Origin: CAZTWC01 sp964617105 [NCBI: uncultured Myxococcia bacterium]
GTDB lineage: Bacteria; CAZTWC01
Length of the DNA: 10,321 nt
Reading direction: 5' to 3'
NCBI GenBank assembly: GCA_964617105.1
Contig: CAZTWC010000116.1
Coordinates: forward strand, 1-10,321
Position numbers and translations under genes: made by a program. Below, one piece after another: positions 1 through 6,401 of this stretch; the stretch's first letter is position 1, and every line of letters starts with the position of its first letter. The notes beneath the pieces were generated by a model that saw nothing but the letters and a program-made list of their open reading frames with translations, had not been told where the DNA came from and did not search any database.

Positions 1-2457
1 TTCACCGAAAAATTCAAAGGAGTCTTTTACCAGTAAATCTCTGATATCGGCCACTGACTTTGAGGCGTTTTGGCGAAAGATTTTTTTCATGTTCCGTTTG
101 CCGTACTCCTCCATCTCATGGTTGGTGTTCTCGATTAATCCATCGGTGTAGAATAGAGCAGCATCATCTTTTTCCATGGTAATCGATTTTTCCACAAATT
201 CCGATTCCAAACTATAGCCCAACCTGGAACCGCGGGACGCCAGGGTCATGACCTTGTCTTTACCCTTAGAGTAGTAAAGAGGCACGTTATGGCCGGCATT
301 GGAATAGACCAACTCCCTGGTTTCCGTGTCGTAACGGGCGACAAAAAAGGTCATCACATAGCGCTGCACACCGGTTTCATACACTATTTTGTTCAGGTGC
401 TTTAAAATCATGGCGGGTGAAAGTTTTATGTCGGAATACTCTTTTTTGAAATCCTCTATCAGGCTACAGGCGGAACGTACTCCCGAGGTGACCAGAGCGG
501 CAGGAGTTCCGTGGCCGGTAACATCGCCGATTAAAATATATTGATAACGGCCCTCTTCGTTAAGGTAACCGTACCAGTCACCACCAGTTTCTGAGGCTGA
601 GGTAAAGAAACCGGCAGCCTCCAGTTTATCAAATTTGGGATCATCTTCGGGAAACAGGGCTTTCTGCACTGCCTGGGCAGTTTTCAACTCCTGGTCCATC
701 CGGGCTTTTTCCGCGGTTTCAGCCAAAAGTTCTATGTTTTTAATCTGGATAGCCACATTGGTGGCCAGGCTTTCGCCGATGTAACGGTCGTCAGTATCAA
801 AACACATCCCCTTGGCATCCAGCCGGTCCTGCAGAATCAGCACTCCATAGGCCTCCTCCTGATAGTTGAGCGGAATAGCCATCATGCTCTTGCTGCCCCG
901 CCAGGTGTCTTTATTGCTTTTAACAAAGTCTTTCTCCTGGTTGACATCATCAATTACCATCACTGCACGCGACAGAAAACTCTCCCCCACCACCCCCTCG
1001 CCAACCTCAAAACTTATAGTTAATTTTTCATCCTCTGCCCAACCGTAATGTACGGTATTCTCCAGCCTCTCATCTGATTGGTTAAAGATAAAAATAGATC
1101 CTTTTCGCACCTTGAGTAAGGGGCATATATCGTTAATCGCTTGTTCTAAAAGAGGCTTTAACTCCTGCATTTTAGATATTTTGGTGCCAATCTCATGCAC
1201 CTCGCCCAACTGGCTACTCAACTTGGCTGATTTTCGGTGAGCCATGGCAAAACGGGTGGAGAGCACGGCAGACTGGGAAAAGATCATAAATACCAATCCA
1301 AACTGAATTACGTAAAAAGTGTGGATCACCTCGTTGACATGGAGGATGTCGTTGATAACCGCTATAAAGAAAATAACTGAACCGATTAGTATCAACCCGG
1401 CGCCCAGGCGACCGTGTAATTTGGCTATAATAACTTTGACAATGGCATAAATAAAAAATATCAGAACAAGCAAATTGTAGACCAAAATCAATTTAGTGAA
1501 TAACAGCGGACTGGTTAAAATGGTAAACAGAATAGCGATTAGGCCGGTCCAGGTAGTTATCATATAAGTTCGGCGGGGGATCTCAGCGGGAAACAGATGA
1601 TGATAAAAAGCCATTAAAGCTGCCCAGCCTATAGCTACAGTGAGATATTCCACGGTCATGCGCCAGGCGAAAATATCGGCGTGGGGAAAACTCATCTCCA
1701 AATAGCTGGCGGTTACGTAAAATCTAACGAAAATATCCAGACAAATAATGGCAAAAAACAAACTGGCCTTGTCCTCCCGCCGGCCAAAAAAGAGCAGGAG
1801 GTGGTAGAGCCCCATCATCAGCAGGATACCCATCACAATTACGTTCTTGGTCTGGCTGGCCCAGTTTCGACCCTGCAACATCAATATGGGCGCTATTTGT
1901 ATAGGTCCCTTTGCCATCCCGCCTACGCGGTGGGCAAAATTGGCCACCTTTACCGCCAGCACCATCTCTCTCTTTCCGGAAGAGATGGACAGGGCATTGG
2001 TAATCGGCATAAACTGAGCCCGGTAGTTCTCTTTAGTATTTCCCGGCTCGCCATTGGATGCAAACTGCTCGCCATCCACATAAATTTGAAAAGAGGTAAA
2101 TATGATAGGTAAGTGAAGCCCATAGATCAATTTCTGCGATTGACTGGGCAAAATTACCTTAAGACGGTACCAACCGTAACCAGAACCTGACTTAGTTTTT
2201 TTATTCCAGGAGCCCGGCACCTTAAGGTTATCCCATTGGCTATGGTCAAAGTCCGGTTGTATAAACTCTGGCCGGTCTTCCTGCCATTTGAATTTCCAGT
2301 CTCCCAGAAGTTTGGCCGGACCGTTTTTTTTAAAATCCCACTCAGACAGATCCAGCACCCCGCCCTCAGCCGGAGGAGTTTTCACTTTTTTCCCACCACT
2401 ACAAGCAAAAGTGGTCAAGATCAACAACACAACAAAAGGAATAAACAATTTTTTCAT
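1..2457 (-). CDS. Membrane-anchored 7TM-GAF-SpoIIE (PP2C-type) protein phosphatase, 3' end beyond the window
   Basis: The frame is open for 819 codons from ATG 2457 to the window edge. GAGG lies 6 nt upstream of the start. Residues 1-19 are a signal peptide ending in TFAC, a weak lipobox, so either a lipoprotein or a plain secreted N-terminus is possible. Residues about 28-195 form a beta-rich, Trp-containing extracytoplasmic domain resembling galactose-binding/DISM sensor folds. About seven hydrophobic segments span residues 206-400. A linker and a GAF domain (about 438-580) follow, then a SpoIIE/PP2C phosphatase domain from about 586. Its metal-binding signatures are visible: GGDW (625-628), GDVTGHG (644-650), NAGHN, and YTDG with Asp772. 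SpoIIE-family enzymes dephosphorylate Ser/Thr on regulatory proteins such as anti-sigma antagonists; the partner here is not in view. Only the last few dozen residues should be missing. Architecture is confident; ligand and target are unknown. Confidence 0.9.
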   Translation of the reverse strand, partial: MKKLFIPFVVLLILTTFACSGGKKVKTPPAEGGVLDLSEWDFKKNGPAKLLGDWKFKWQEDRPEFIQPDFDHSQWDNLKVPGSWNKKTKSGSGYGWYRLKVILPSQSQKLIYGLHLPIIFTSFQIYVDGEQFASNGEPGNTKENYRAQFMPITNALSISSGKREMVLAVKVANFAHRVGGMAKGPIQIAPILMLQGRNWASQTKNVIVMGILLMMGLYHLLLFFGRREDKASLFFAIICLDIFVRFYVTASYLEMSFPHADIFAWRMTVEYLTVAIGWAALMAFYHHLFPAEIPRRTYMITTWTGLIAILFTILTSPLLFTKLILVYNLLVLIFFIYAIVKVIIAKLHGRLGAGLILIGSVIFFIAVINDILHVNEVIHTFYVIQFGLVFMIFSQSAVLSTRFAMAHRKSAKLSSQLGEVHEIGTKISKMQELKPLLEQAINDICPLLKVRKGSIFIFNQSDERLENTVHYGWAEDEKLTISFEVGEGVVGESFLSRAVMVIDDVNQEKDFVKSNKDTWRGSKSMMAIPLNYQEEAYGVLILQDRLDAKGMCFDTDDRYIGESLATNVAIQIKNIELLAETAEKARMDQELKTAQAVQKALFPEDDPKFDKLEAAGFFTSASETGGDWYGYLNEEGRYQYILIGDVTGHGTPAALVTSGVRSACSLIEDFKKEYSDIKLSPAMILKHLNKIVYETGVQRYVMTFFVARYDTETRELVYSNAGHNVPLYYSKGKDKVMTLASRGSRLGYSLESEFVEKSITMEKDDAALFYTDGLIENTNHEMEEYGKRNMKKIFRQNASKSVADIRDLLVKDSFEFFGE

Positions 2458-2481
2458 TTTTTTCCTCTATCTCTGATAATA

Positions 2482-2510
2482 ATTATTGGTTCTAACTTGC
2501 TGGATTACAA
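2482..2510 (-). promoter_or_regulatory. Candidate sigma70-type promoter for the 7TM-GAF-SpoIIE gene
   Basis: On the minus strand TTGTAA (2510-2505) is separated by 17 nt from AATAAT (2487-2482). These match the -35 consensus at 4 of 6 positions and the -10 at 5 of 6. The predicted start would be near 2475, giving a short leader with GAGG at 2467-2464 just before ATG 2457. The surrounding DNA is AT-rich, so chance matches are likely; this is inference. Confidence 0.4.
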
Positions 2511-2537
2511 CACTTTAAACGTTCAATTTCAGTGGTG

Positions 2538-2563
2538 TATATTATTTAAGATATATTATTTAA
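2538..2563. repeat. Two tandem copies of a 12-bp AT-only direct repeat
   Basis: TATATTATTTAA occurs at 2538-2549 and again at 2552-2563, a 14-bp period. It lies in the spacer between recG and the phosphatase gene, roughly 80-106 bp upstream of the phosphatase ATG. It could be a regulator or UP-like AT element, or simply low-complexity DNA. Confidence 0.35.
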
Positions 2564-2652
2564 TTAGTATTTAGATGTAACATATAACCTAATAATTTGC
2601 AAAAAAATCTATAACTATATCAATTATTATTCCTTTTTTGCGGTTATACGGT

Positions 2653-4872
2653 TTAATCCATATAGAACTGGCAATCATCGCCTTGCCAGCGCTGTTGAGC
2701 CTCAACCTGTAGCACTTCCAGCAGAGAAGTGCCGTAGCCTCCCCCAGATATTTCGGCAAAATGCCGGGCAGCATTTTCAAGCAATTTTTCATCACCAGGA
2801 AAACGGGCTACTTTAAACTCCTGCGAACCACTCTGGATAACTCCCAAAAACTGGCCAATGCCCCTTTTTTCCATATCGTGTCTGGCAATGGCAAACCCAT
2901 CGGCGCATTGTTCCAGAAACCGTAACCGCTCCAAACTCTCCGATTCTATCTCCTGCCCAGTTAATAACAAACAATATGAACGCTCCCCTCCCCTGCCCAC
3001 TCTACCTCTCATTTGGTGCAACTGAGCCAGGCCAAACCGCTCCGCATGTTCAATGGCCATGACTGTTGCCCTGGGCACATCCACCCCTACCTCTACTACG
3101 GTGGTTGACACCAAAATTTGGGTTTTCCCCTGGCAAAAGGCGGCCATGCGTACCTCTTTCTCATCCCCAGTCATTCGACCGTGAAGTAGATCCACGGTAA
3201 AATTCTTGAACAAACGCTGGCAGAATACCTGATATACCCTCTGCACATCTTTTAAATCCCCCTGGTCCGACTGCTCTATTAAAGGGCATATAAAAAAAAC
3301 CTGGTGCCCCTGTTTAGCCTGCTGAAAAATCAACTCAAATGCCTCTTGCCGAAAACTGTGCTCATAGACCCTGGTTATTACCGGCTTCCTACCCGGTGGA
3401 AGTTCATCCACCACCGACAAATCCAAATCAGCCATCAAGCCCATGGCCAGGGTTCTGGGAATGGGAGTCGCTGACATAACCAGCAGGTGAGGTATATCTT
3501 GGCCACCAAATCTGCCTTTATCCACCAGGTTGCTCCTCTGACTGACACCAAAACGGTGCTGTTCATCGATCACCACCAGGGACAATTTATGATACTGCAC
3601 TTTTTCCTGAAACAAAGCGTGAGTGCCTATGACCATAGAACAACTTCCATCTTTCAATTCTCTGGCTATTATTCGCTTTTTCTCCAGTGGTGTCTGTCCG
3701 GTTAAAAGACGAATGTCATCTGATTCCAATCCCAGGTAACCAGAAAATTCCAGACAATTTGCATACCACTGGTTGGCTAAAATTAAGGTGGGAGCCATCA
3801 CTGCCACCTGCAACCCCCTGGTCCTGGCGGCAAAAGATGCCAACAGAGCCAACACGGTCTTGCCACAACCGGTATCACCCTGCAGCAACCGGTACATAGG
3901 TCGATTCTGTTCAAGATCAGCACCTATCTCAGCTACAACTCTCTTTTGGGCAGCGGTCAGGGTAAATGGAAGAAGAGTGGACATCTGCTCCATCTTCTGA
4001 CCACAAAATGGGATATGAGCAGCCCTCCTCTCCATTCTCCTTTGCCGGTTGAACCATCGACCTGCCAGCCAGGCGCATAACTCTTCAAAGGCCAAACGTT
4101 CCCTGGCCAATTTTATTTCTCTTTCGGGGTCCGGTTTGTTACTATTTTCTCTGTTGATCTGGTGAATATTAAAAAGCGCCTCTGCCAACGGAGGGAACAT
4201 CAAATTCTCCCGTATTGGTTTCGGCATCCAATCTACTATCTCTTTTTCCACCATAGAGAGCGCCTCTTTAACCAAACGCTGTATTCTCTGGTCACTTATG
4301 CCCTTCAAACCCTTATAACCGGGTTCCCATTGTAAATCTGCCTCTTCCTGGCCAGCATCATCATCTCTAACTTGCCGAACCTTGGGATGGATCATCATAA
4401 ATCCGCCCCCCGCTTTTCCCTGGTAGAGTTGCAATTTTCCCCTGATCTCTTTCAGAGCGCCTGGCCGGTAACCTTTGGCCTGGCCCCGGTTAAAATTGAA
4501 CCACCTGCCCCGCAACAGGCACTCTCCTTTTGGCTGGGCGCCAAAACGTACCTCCAGGACCCGGCGTCCCTTAAAAAATAATATATGGGTAGAAATTATC
4601 ACCCCTTTGGTGACCACATTTTTACGCAACTCTCTCTCTGGCTCCTCTTCAGGCTGAGAAGAATAATCCAGAGGACCCTGGGAGAGAGAATCGATAGGAA
4701 TAGAGATATAAGTGGTATAGGTACCAGGAAAATAATCGATCAGGTTGCCCAGGTTAAAAATCTCCTGCTGGGCAAATTTTTGGGCCAACACCGGTCCCAC
4801 CCCTTTGATCTTTTGGAGTGGCTGGGACAACGCCTCCTGAAAGGAACGGTATTTTTTCAACCAATCACTCAT
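2653..4872 (-). CDS. recG: ATP-dependent DNA helicase RecG
   Basis: A 739-residue SF2 helicase that remodels stalled replication forks and Holliday junctions by branch migration. An N-terminal helix-hairpin-helix-like segment (about 19-33, IKGVGPVLAQ) precedes the wedge/OB region (about 80-170). Motif I is GDTGCGKT (about 332-339), motif II DEQH followed by RFGV (about 436), motif III SATPIPRT (about 468), and motif VI QMRGRVGRG (about 620). The C-terminal block (DGFAIARHDMEKRGIG, then LGVIQSG) is a RecG signature, somewhat diverged from the usual E-x-D-L-E-L-R-G-P-G form. It is about 45 residues longer than E. coli RecG, mostly at the N-terminus, as in many other bacteria. The start at 4872 has only a weak upstream GGG, but the protein begins sensibly there. 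It is transcribed in the same direction as the phosphatase gene, 195 bp away, with no clear terminator between them. Confidence 0.96.
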   Translation of the reverse strand: MSDWLKKYRSFQEALSQPLQKIKGVGPVLAQKFAQQEIFNLGNLIDYFPGTYTTYISIPIDSLSQGPLDYSSQPEEEPERELRKNVVTKGVIISTHILFFKGRRVLEVRFGAQPKGECLLRGRWFNFNRGQAKGYRPGALKEIRGKLQLYQGKAGGGFMMIHPKVRQVRDDDAGQEEADLQWEPGYKGLKGISDQRIQRLVKEALSMVEKEIVDWMPKPIRENLMFPPLAEALFNIHQINRENSNKPDPEREIKLARERLAFEELCAWLAGRWFNRQRRMERRAAHIPFCGQKMEQMSTLLPFTLTAAQKRVVAEIGADLEQNRPMYRLLQGDTGCGKTVLALLASFAARTRGLQVAVMAPTLILANQWYANCLEFSGYLGLESDDIRLLTGQTPLEKKRIIARELKDGSCSMVIGTHALFQEKVQYHKLSLVVIDEQHRFGVSQRSNLVDKGRFGGQDIPHLLVMSATPIPRTLAMGLMADLDLSVVDELPPGRKPVITRVYEHSFRQEAFELIFQQAKQGHQVFFICPLIEQSDQGDLKDVQRVYQVFCQRLFKNFTVDLLHGRMTGDEKEVRMAAFCQGKTQILVSTTVVEVGVDVPRATVMAIEHAERFGLAQLHQMRGRVGRGGERSYCLLLTGQEIESESLERLRFLEQCADGFAIARHDMEKRGIGQFLGVIQSGSQEFKVARFPGDEKLLENAARHFAEISGGGYGTSLLEVLQVEAQQRWQGDDCQFYMD

Positions 4873-4907
4873 AATTATTTTTTCAACCCGGCATTTACCC
4901 TGTGAAA

Positions 4908-4924
4908 TCCGGCTTCCAGCCGGA
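4908..4924. other. Short GC-rich hairpin in the recG leader
   Basis: TCCGGCT, a 3-nt loop and AGCCGGA form a perfect 7-bp stem about 36 bp upstream of the recG ATG. No U-tract follows on either strand, so it is not a standard terminator. It could be a leader structure for recG or have no function. Confidence 0.35.
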
Positions 4925-4958
4925 GCAAAACTGTTTCAATTGGTTAAAGTCGCAGGAA

Positions 4959-4988
4959 TTAATAATTTCTAAACATCAGAGATAAAAT
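4959..4988 (+). promoter_or_regulatory. Weak candidate promoter for the 46-codon ORF
   Basis: TTAATA (4959-4964), an 18-nt spacer and TAAAAT (4983-4988) match the -35 at 4 of 6 and the -10 at 5 of 6 positions. The distance to ATG 5069 is about 75 nt. The assignment rests on consensus matching alone. Confidence 0.25.
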
Positions 4989-5068
4989 GTCGATGTTATA
5001 GGTGAAGCATTTAAGGGGAATTCTGAGAACACCTGCTACTACGACACCTGAACACGAGGACATACGCA

Positions 5069-5209
5069 ATGAGAAACGAGTACAAACCCCTGTTTGACAT
5101 CATCTCCATCCTGGACAATGAAAGAAAACTAAAAACCCTGCTGGACAATAAAAACAACAAACGGGAAAAAGAGAGAGAGAAGAAAAAACTGGAACTCACT
5201 CTAAATTAG
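5069..5209 (+). CDS. Small highly charged protein of unknown function (46 aa)
   Basis: The frame runs from ATG 5069 to TAG 5207-5209. GAGGA at 5056-5060 gives an 8-nt spacing to the start. An in-frame TGA lies upstream and no earlier ATG/GTG/TTG is in frame, which fixes the start. The product begins with an amphipathic stretch (YKPLFDIISIL, residues 5-15) and continues as a Lys/Glu/Asn-rich helix (about 16-42, including KREKEREKKK) that is probably a coiled coil or nucleic-acid/partner-binding helix. There is no signal peptide, membrane segment or Cys. I do not recognise the family. It stands alone between recG (divergent) and the chemoreceptor promoter. The good ribosome binding site argues for a real gene, but at this length a chance ORF remains possible. 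Confidence 0.5.
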   Translation: MRNEYKPLFDIISILDNERKLKTLLDNKNNKREKEREKKKLELTLN

Positions 5210-5314
5210 TTCCCATCCTAATCTGCCTGAATATATTCGTTCTCCGCCGACGCCATCTCTCCATTTCAATATACTTTACCATAATTTTATCGCGCTTCTC
5301 GATATTTTTTTTGT

Positions 5315-5343
5315 TTGACCTTTTTTCTAATTTTAAAGATAAT
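5315..5343 (+). promoter_or_regulatory. Strong sigma70-type promoter for the chemoreceptor-cheB operon
   Basis: TTGACC (5315-5320), a 17-nt AT-rich spacer and GATAAT (5338-5343) match the -35 and -10 consensus at 5 of 6 positions each, with optimal spacing. Transcription would start near 5350, leaving a leader of about 73 nt before ATG 5423. It is the best promoter match in the window. Confidence 0.7.
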
Positions 5344-5356
5344 AACAGGTTATTAT
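5339..5356. promoter_or_regulatory. Operator-like palindrome over the -10 box and start site
   Basis: ATAATAAC, a 2-nt centre (AG) and GTTATTAT form two perfect 8-bp arms. The palindrome covers most of the -10 hexamer and the predicted start site, a placement where a bound dimeric repressor would block RNA polymerase. The arms are AT-only except for one G/C, so chance is possible. The regulator is unknown. Confidence 0.45.
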
Positions 5357-5368
5357 ATTAATTTCATA

Positions 5369-5401
5369 CTTAAAGTCAGCAGGATAGTGGCTGATTTTAG
5401 G
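5369..5401 (+). promoter_or_regulatory. 12-bp stem-loop in the 5' leader of the chemoreceptor mRNA
   Basis: The RNA arms 5369-5380 and 5390-5401 pair over 12 positions (10 Watson-Crick, 2 G-U) around a 9-nt loop. The ribosome binding site AGGTGA (5411-5416, 6 nt before ATG 5423) lies just outside the stem. The hairpin could therefore stabilise the transcript or tune initiation. It matches no riboswitch class that I recognise, and no U-tract follows it. Confidence 0.45.
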
Positions 5402-5422
5402 TGATACCAAAGGTGAAAGTCC

Positions 5423-5719
5423 ATGCTTAAGATCGTAAAATCAAGTGAGTTTGAGAGATTGACCGCAGAAAAGGATGATCTGTCCCATAAACACGGCCTT
5501 TTACAGACAGAAAATGAACAACTCAAACAGGAAGTTCAAAGACTGCAGGATGAAAGCAACAATCTGGCTATGGATATGAGCGAAATTATGATGGCCATCT
5601 CCTCTCTTAAGGAAGGTGACTTCTCCATTCAGATAAGGGAAGACTTGTCTAGCGAACTGGCTTGCCTGCTGGCGCAGCATGCAATCTCTTTCCGAAACCT
5701 CCAAAGAGATAGCCGATAA
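5423..5719 (+). CDS. Chemoreceptor N-terminal part (coiled coil plus HAMP-like segment), frame broken before the signalling domain
   Basis: 98 codons from ATG 5423, with AGGTGA 6 nt upstream. Residues 8-50 are a heptad-rich coiled coil. Residues about 50-86 (IMMAISSLKEGDFSIQI, then SSELACLLAQ) resemble a HAMP or HAMP-like connector. There is no signal peptide or membrane segment, so the receptor would be cytoplasmic. After about residue 86 the sequence loses receptor character and stops at 5717-5719. The missing continuation, the methyl-accepting signalling domain, lies in the +1 frame starting at 5679 and overlaps this ORF by 41 nt. The original gene was probably one protein of about 325 residues; a one-base insertion, a two-base loss, a sequencing error or recoding could explain the split. 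The change must lie between 5637, where the second frame opens, and 5716. Confidence 0.75.
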   Translation: MLKIVKSSEFERLTAEKDDLSHKHGLLQTENEQLKQEVQRLQDESNNLAMDMSEIMMAISSLKEGDFSIQIREDLSSELACLLAQHAISFRNLQRDSR

Positions 5720-6401
5720 CACGGTATCCCTTTCAGAAACCTCCGAACAAGCCCTTCAATCCACCAAAAATGGAATGTCAGTAGTGACTCACATGCTTCA
5801 GGAGATGGAAAAAATTGAAGGACAAAATAAAAATATCGCCGACAAAATTCTGATGGTGAACGAAACCAGCCAGCAAATAGAGGAGATTCTTACTTTAATC
5901 AGCAATATCGCTGACAAGACCGATATTCTGGCCCTTAATGCCTCTCTGGAAGGAACCAGGGCCGGCGAAGCGGGTGAAGGATTTTCTCTGGTAGCTATGG
6001 AGATGAGGCGACTGGCTGAAAACGTTAGCAAATCCGCAGTGAATATCAAAGAGTTGATCAAAGATATTAAAAAGGCGGTAAACTCCTCGGTAATGGCCAC
6101 AGAGGAAGGGATCCGTCTCTCCCAAAGTGGTGTAATTTTGGCTCGGGATACCTTCACGGCTTTTGAAAATGTAAACCAGATGGTAGAAGGCACCAGCCGC
6201 GACATCGATAATATTGCCAATGTCACCCTTCAGCAAAAAAGCAATACCGAACAGGTGATTAAGAGCATTGCCGAAATTTCCGGTATTGTCGGACAAATGG
6301 CCAGCGGTAACAAGCAGGTGGCCCAAAGCATTCTTGAGTTAAACCAGATGACCTCCAATTTTAAAGTATTGGTGGATGAATTTCATTTGCAAGAGCATTA
6401 A
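5679..6401 (+). CDS. Methyl-accepting chemotaxis protein signalling domain (C-terminal part of the split receptor)
   Basis: 240 codons in the +1 frame relative to 5423-5719. The product is an almost entirely helical MCP signalling domain: an N-terminal arm (SLSETSKEIADNTVSLSETS), the hairpin tip at about 77-110 (IADKTDILALNASLEGTRAGEAGEGF), then the returning arm to residue 235. The tip follows the canonical kinase-contact sequence closely, with E-G-T replacing the usual E-A-A. Gln/Glu-rich heptads in both arms could be methylation sites. There is no Shine-Dalgarno sequence before ATG 5679, so independent initiation is doubtful. Either this is translated by frameshift or coupling from the upstream ORF, or the gene is damaged. 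Its stop overlaps the cheB start (TAATG), so the two form an operon. A receptor and CheB pair implies CheB controls its methylation; CheR, CheA and CheW are not in the window. Confidence 0.85.
   Translation: MQSLSETSKEIADNTVSLSETSEQALQSTKNGMSVVTHMLQEMEKIEGQNKNIADKILMVNETSQQIEEILTLISNIADKTDILALNASLEGTRAGEAGEGFSLVAMEMRRLAENVSKSAVNIKELIKDIKKAVNSSVMATEEGIRLSQSGVILARDTFTAFENVNQMVEGTSRDIDNIANVTLQQKSNTEQVIKSIAEISGIVGQMASGNKQVAQSILELNQMTSNFKVLVDEFHLQEH

Noticed and set aside
1681-2112. 143-codon plus-strand open frame
   Set aside because: It lies wholly antisense to the clearly coding phosphatase gene and has no recognisable protein features.
2597-2642. Terminator after recG made of GCAAAAAA and TTTTTTGC arms
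   Set aside because: The stem is almost all A-T with a loop of about 30 nt. It would be too weak for a convincing intrinsic terminator.
2589-2795. 68-codon minus-strand frame overlapping the recG 3' end
   Set aside because: It reads out of frame through recG into AT-rich spacer; composition and position fit a shadow.
5369-5422. Riboswitch (for example c-di-GMP class) in the receptor leader
   Set aside because: The leader after the predicted start is short and only one stem is present. The conserved cores of known classes are not recognisable.
5798-6326. Two overlapping minus-strand open frames of about 142 codons
   Set aside because: Both are antisense shadows of the MCP signalling domain, with no ribosome binding site or domain signal.
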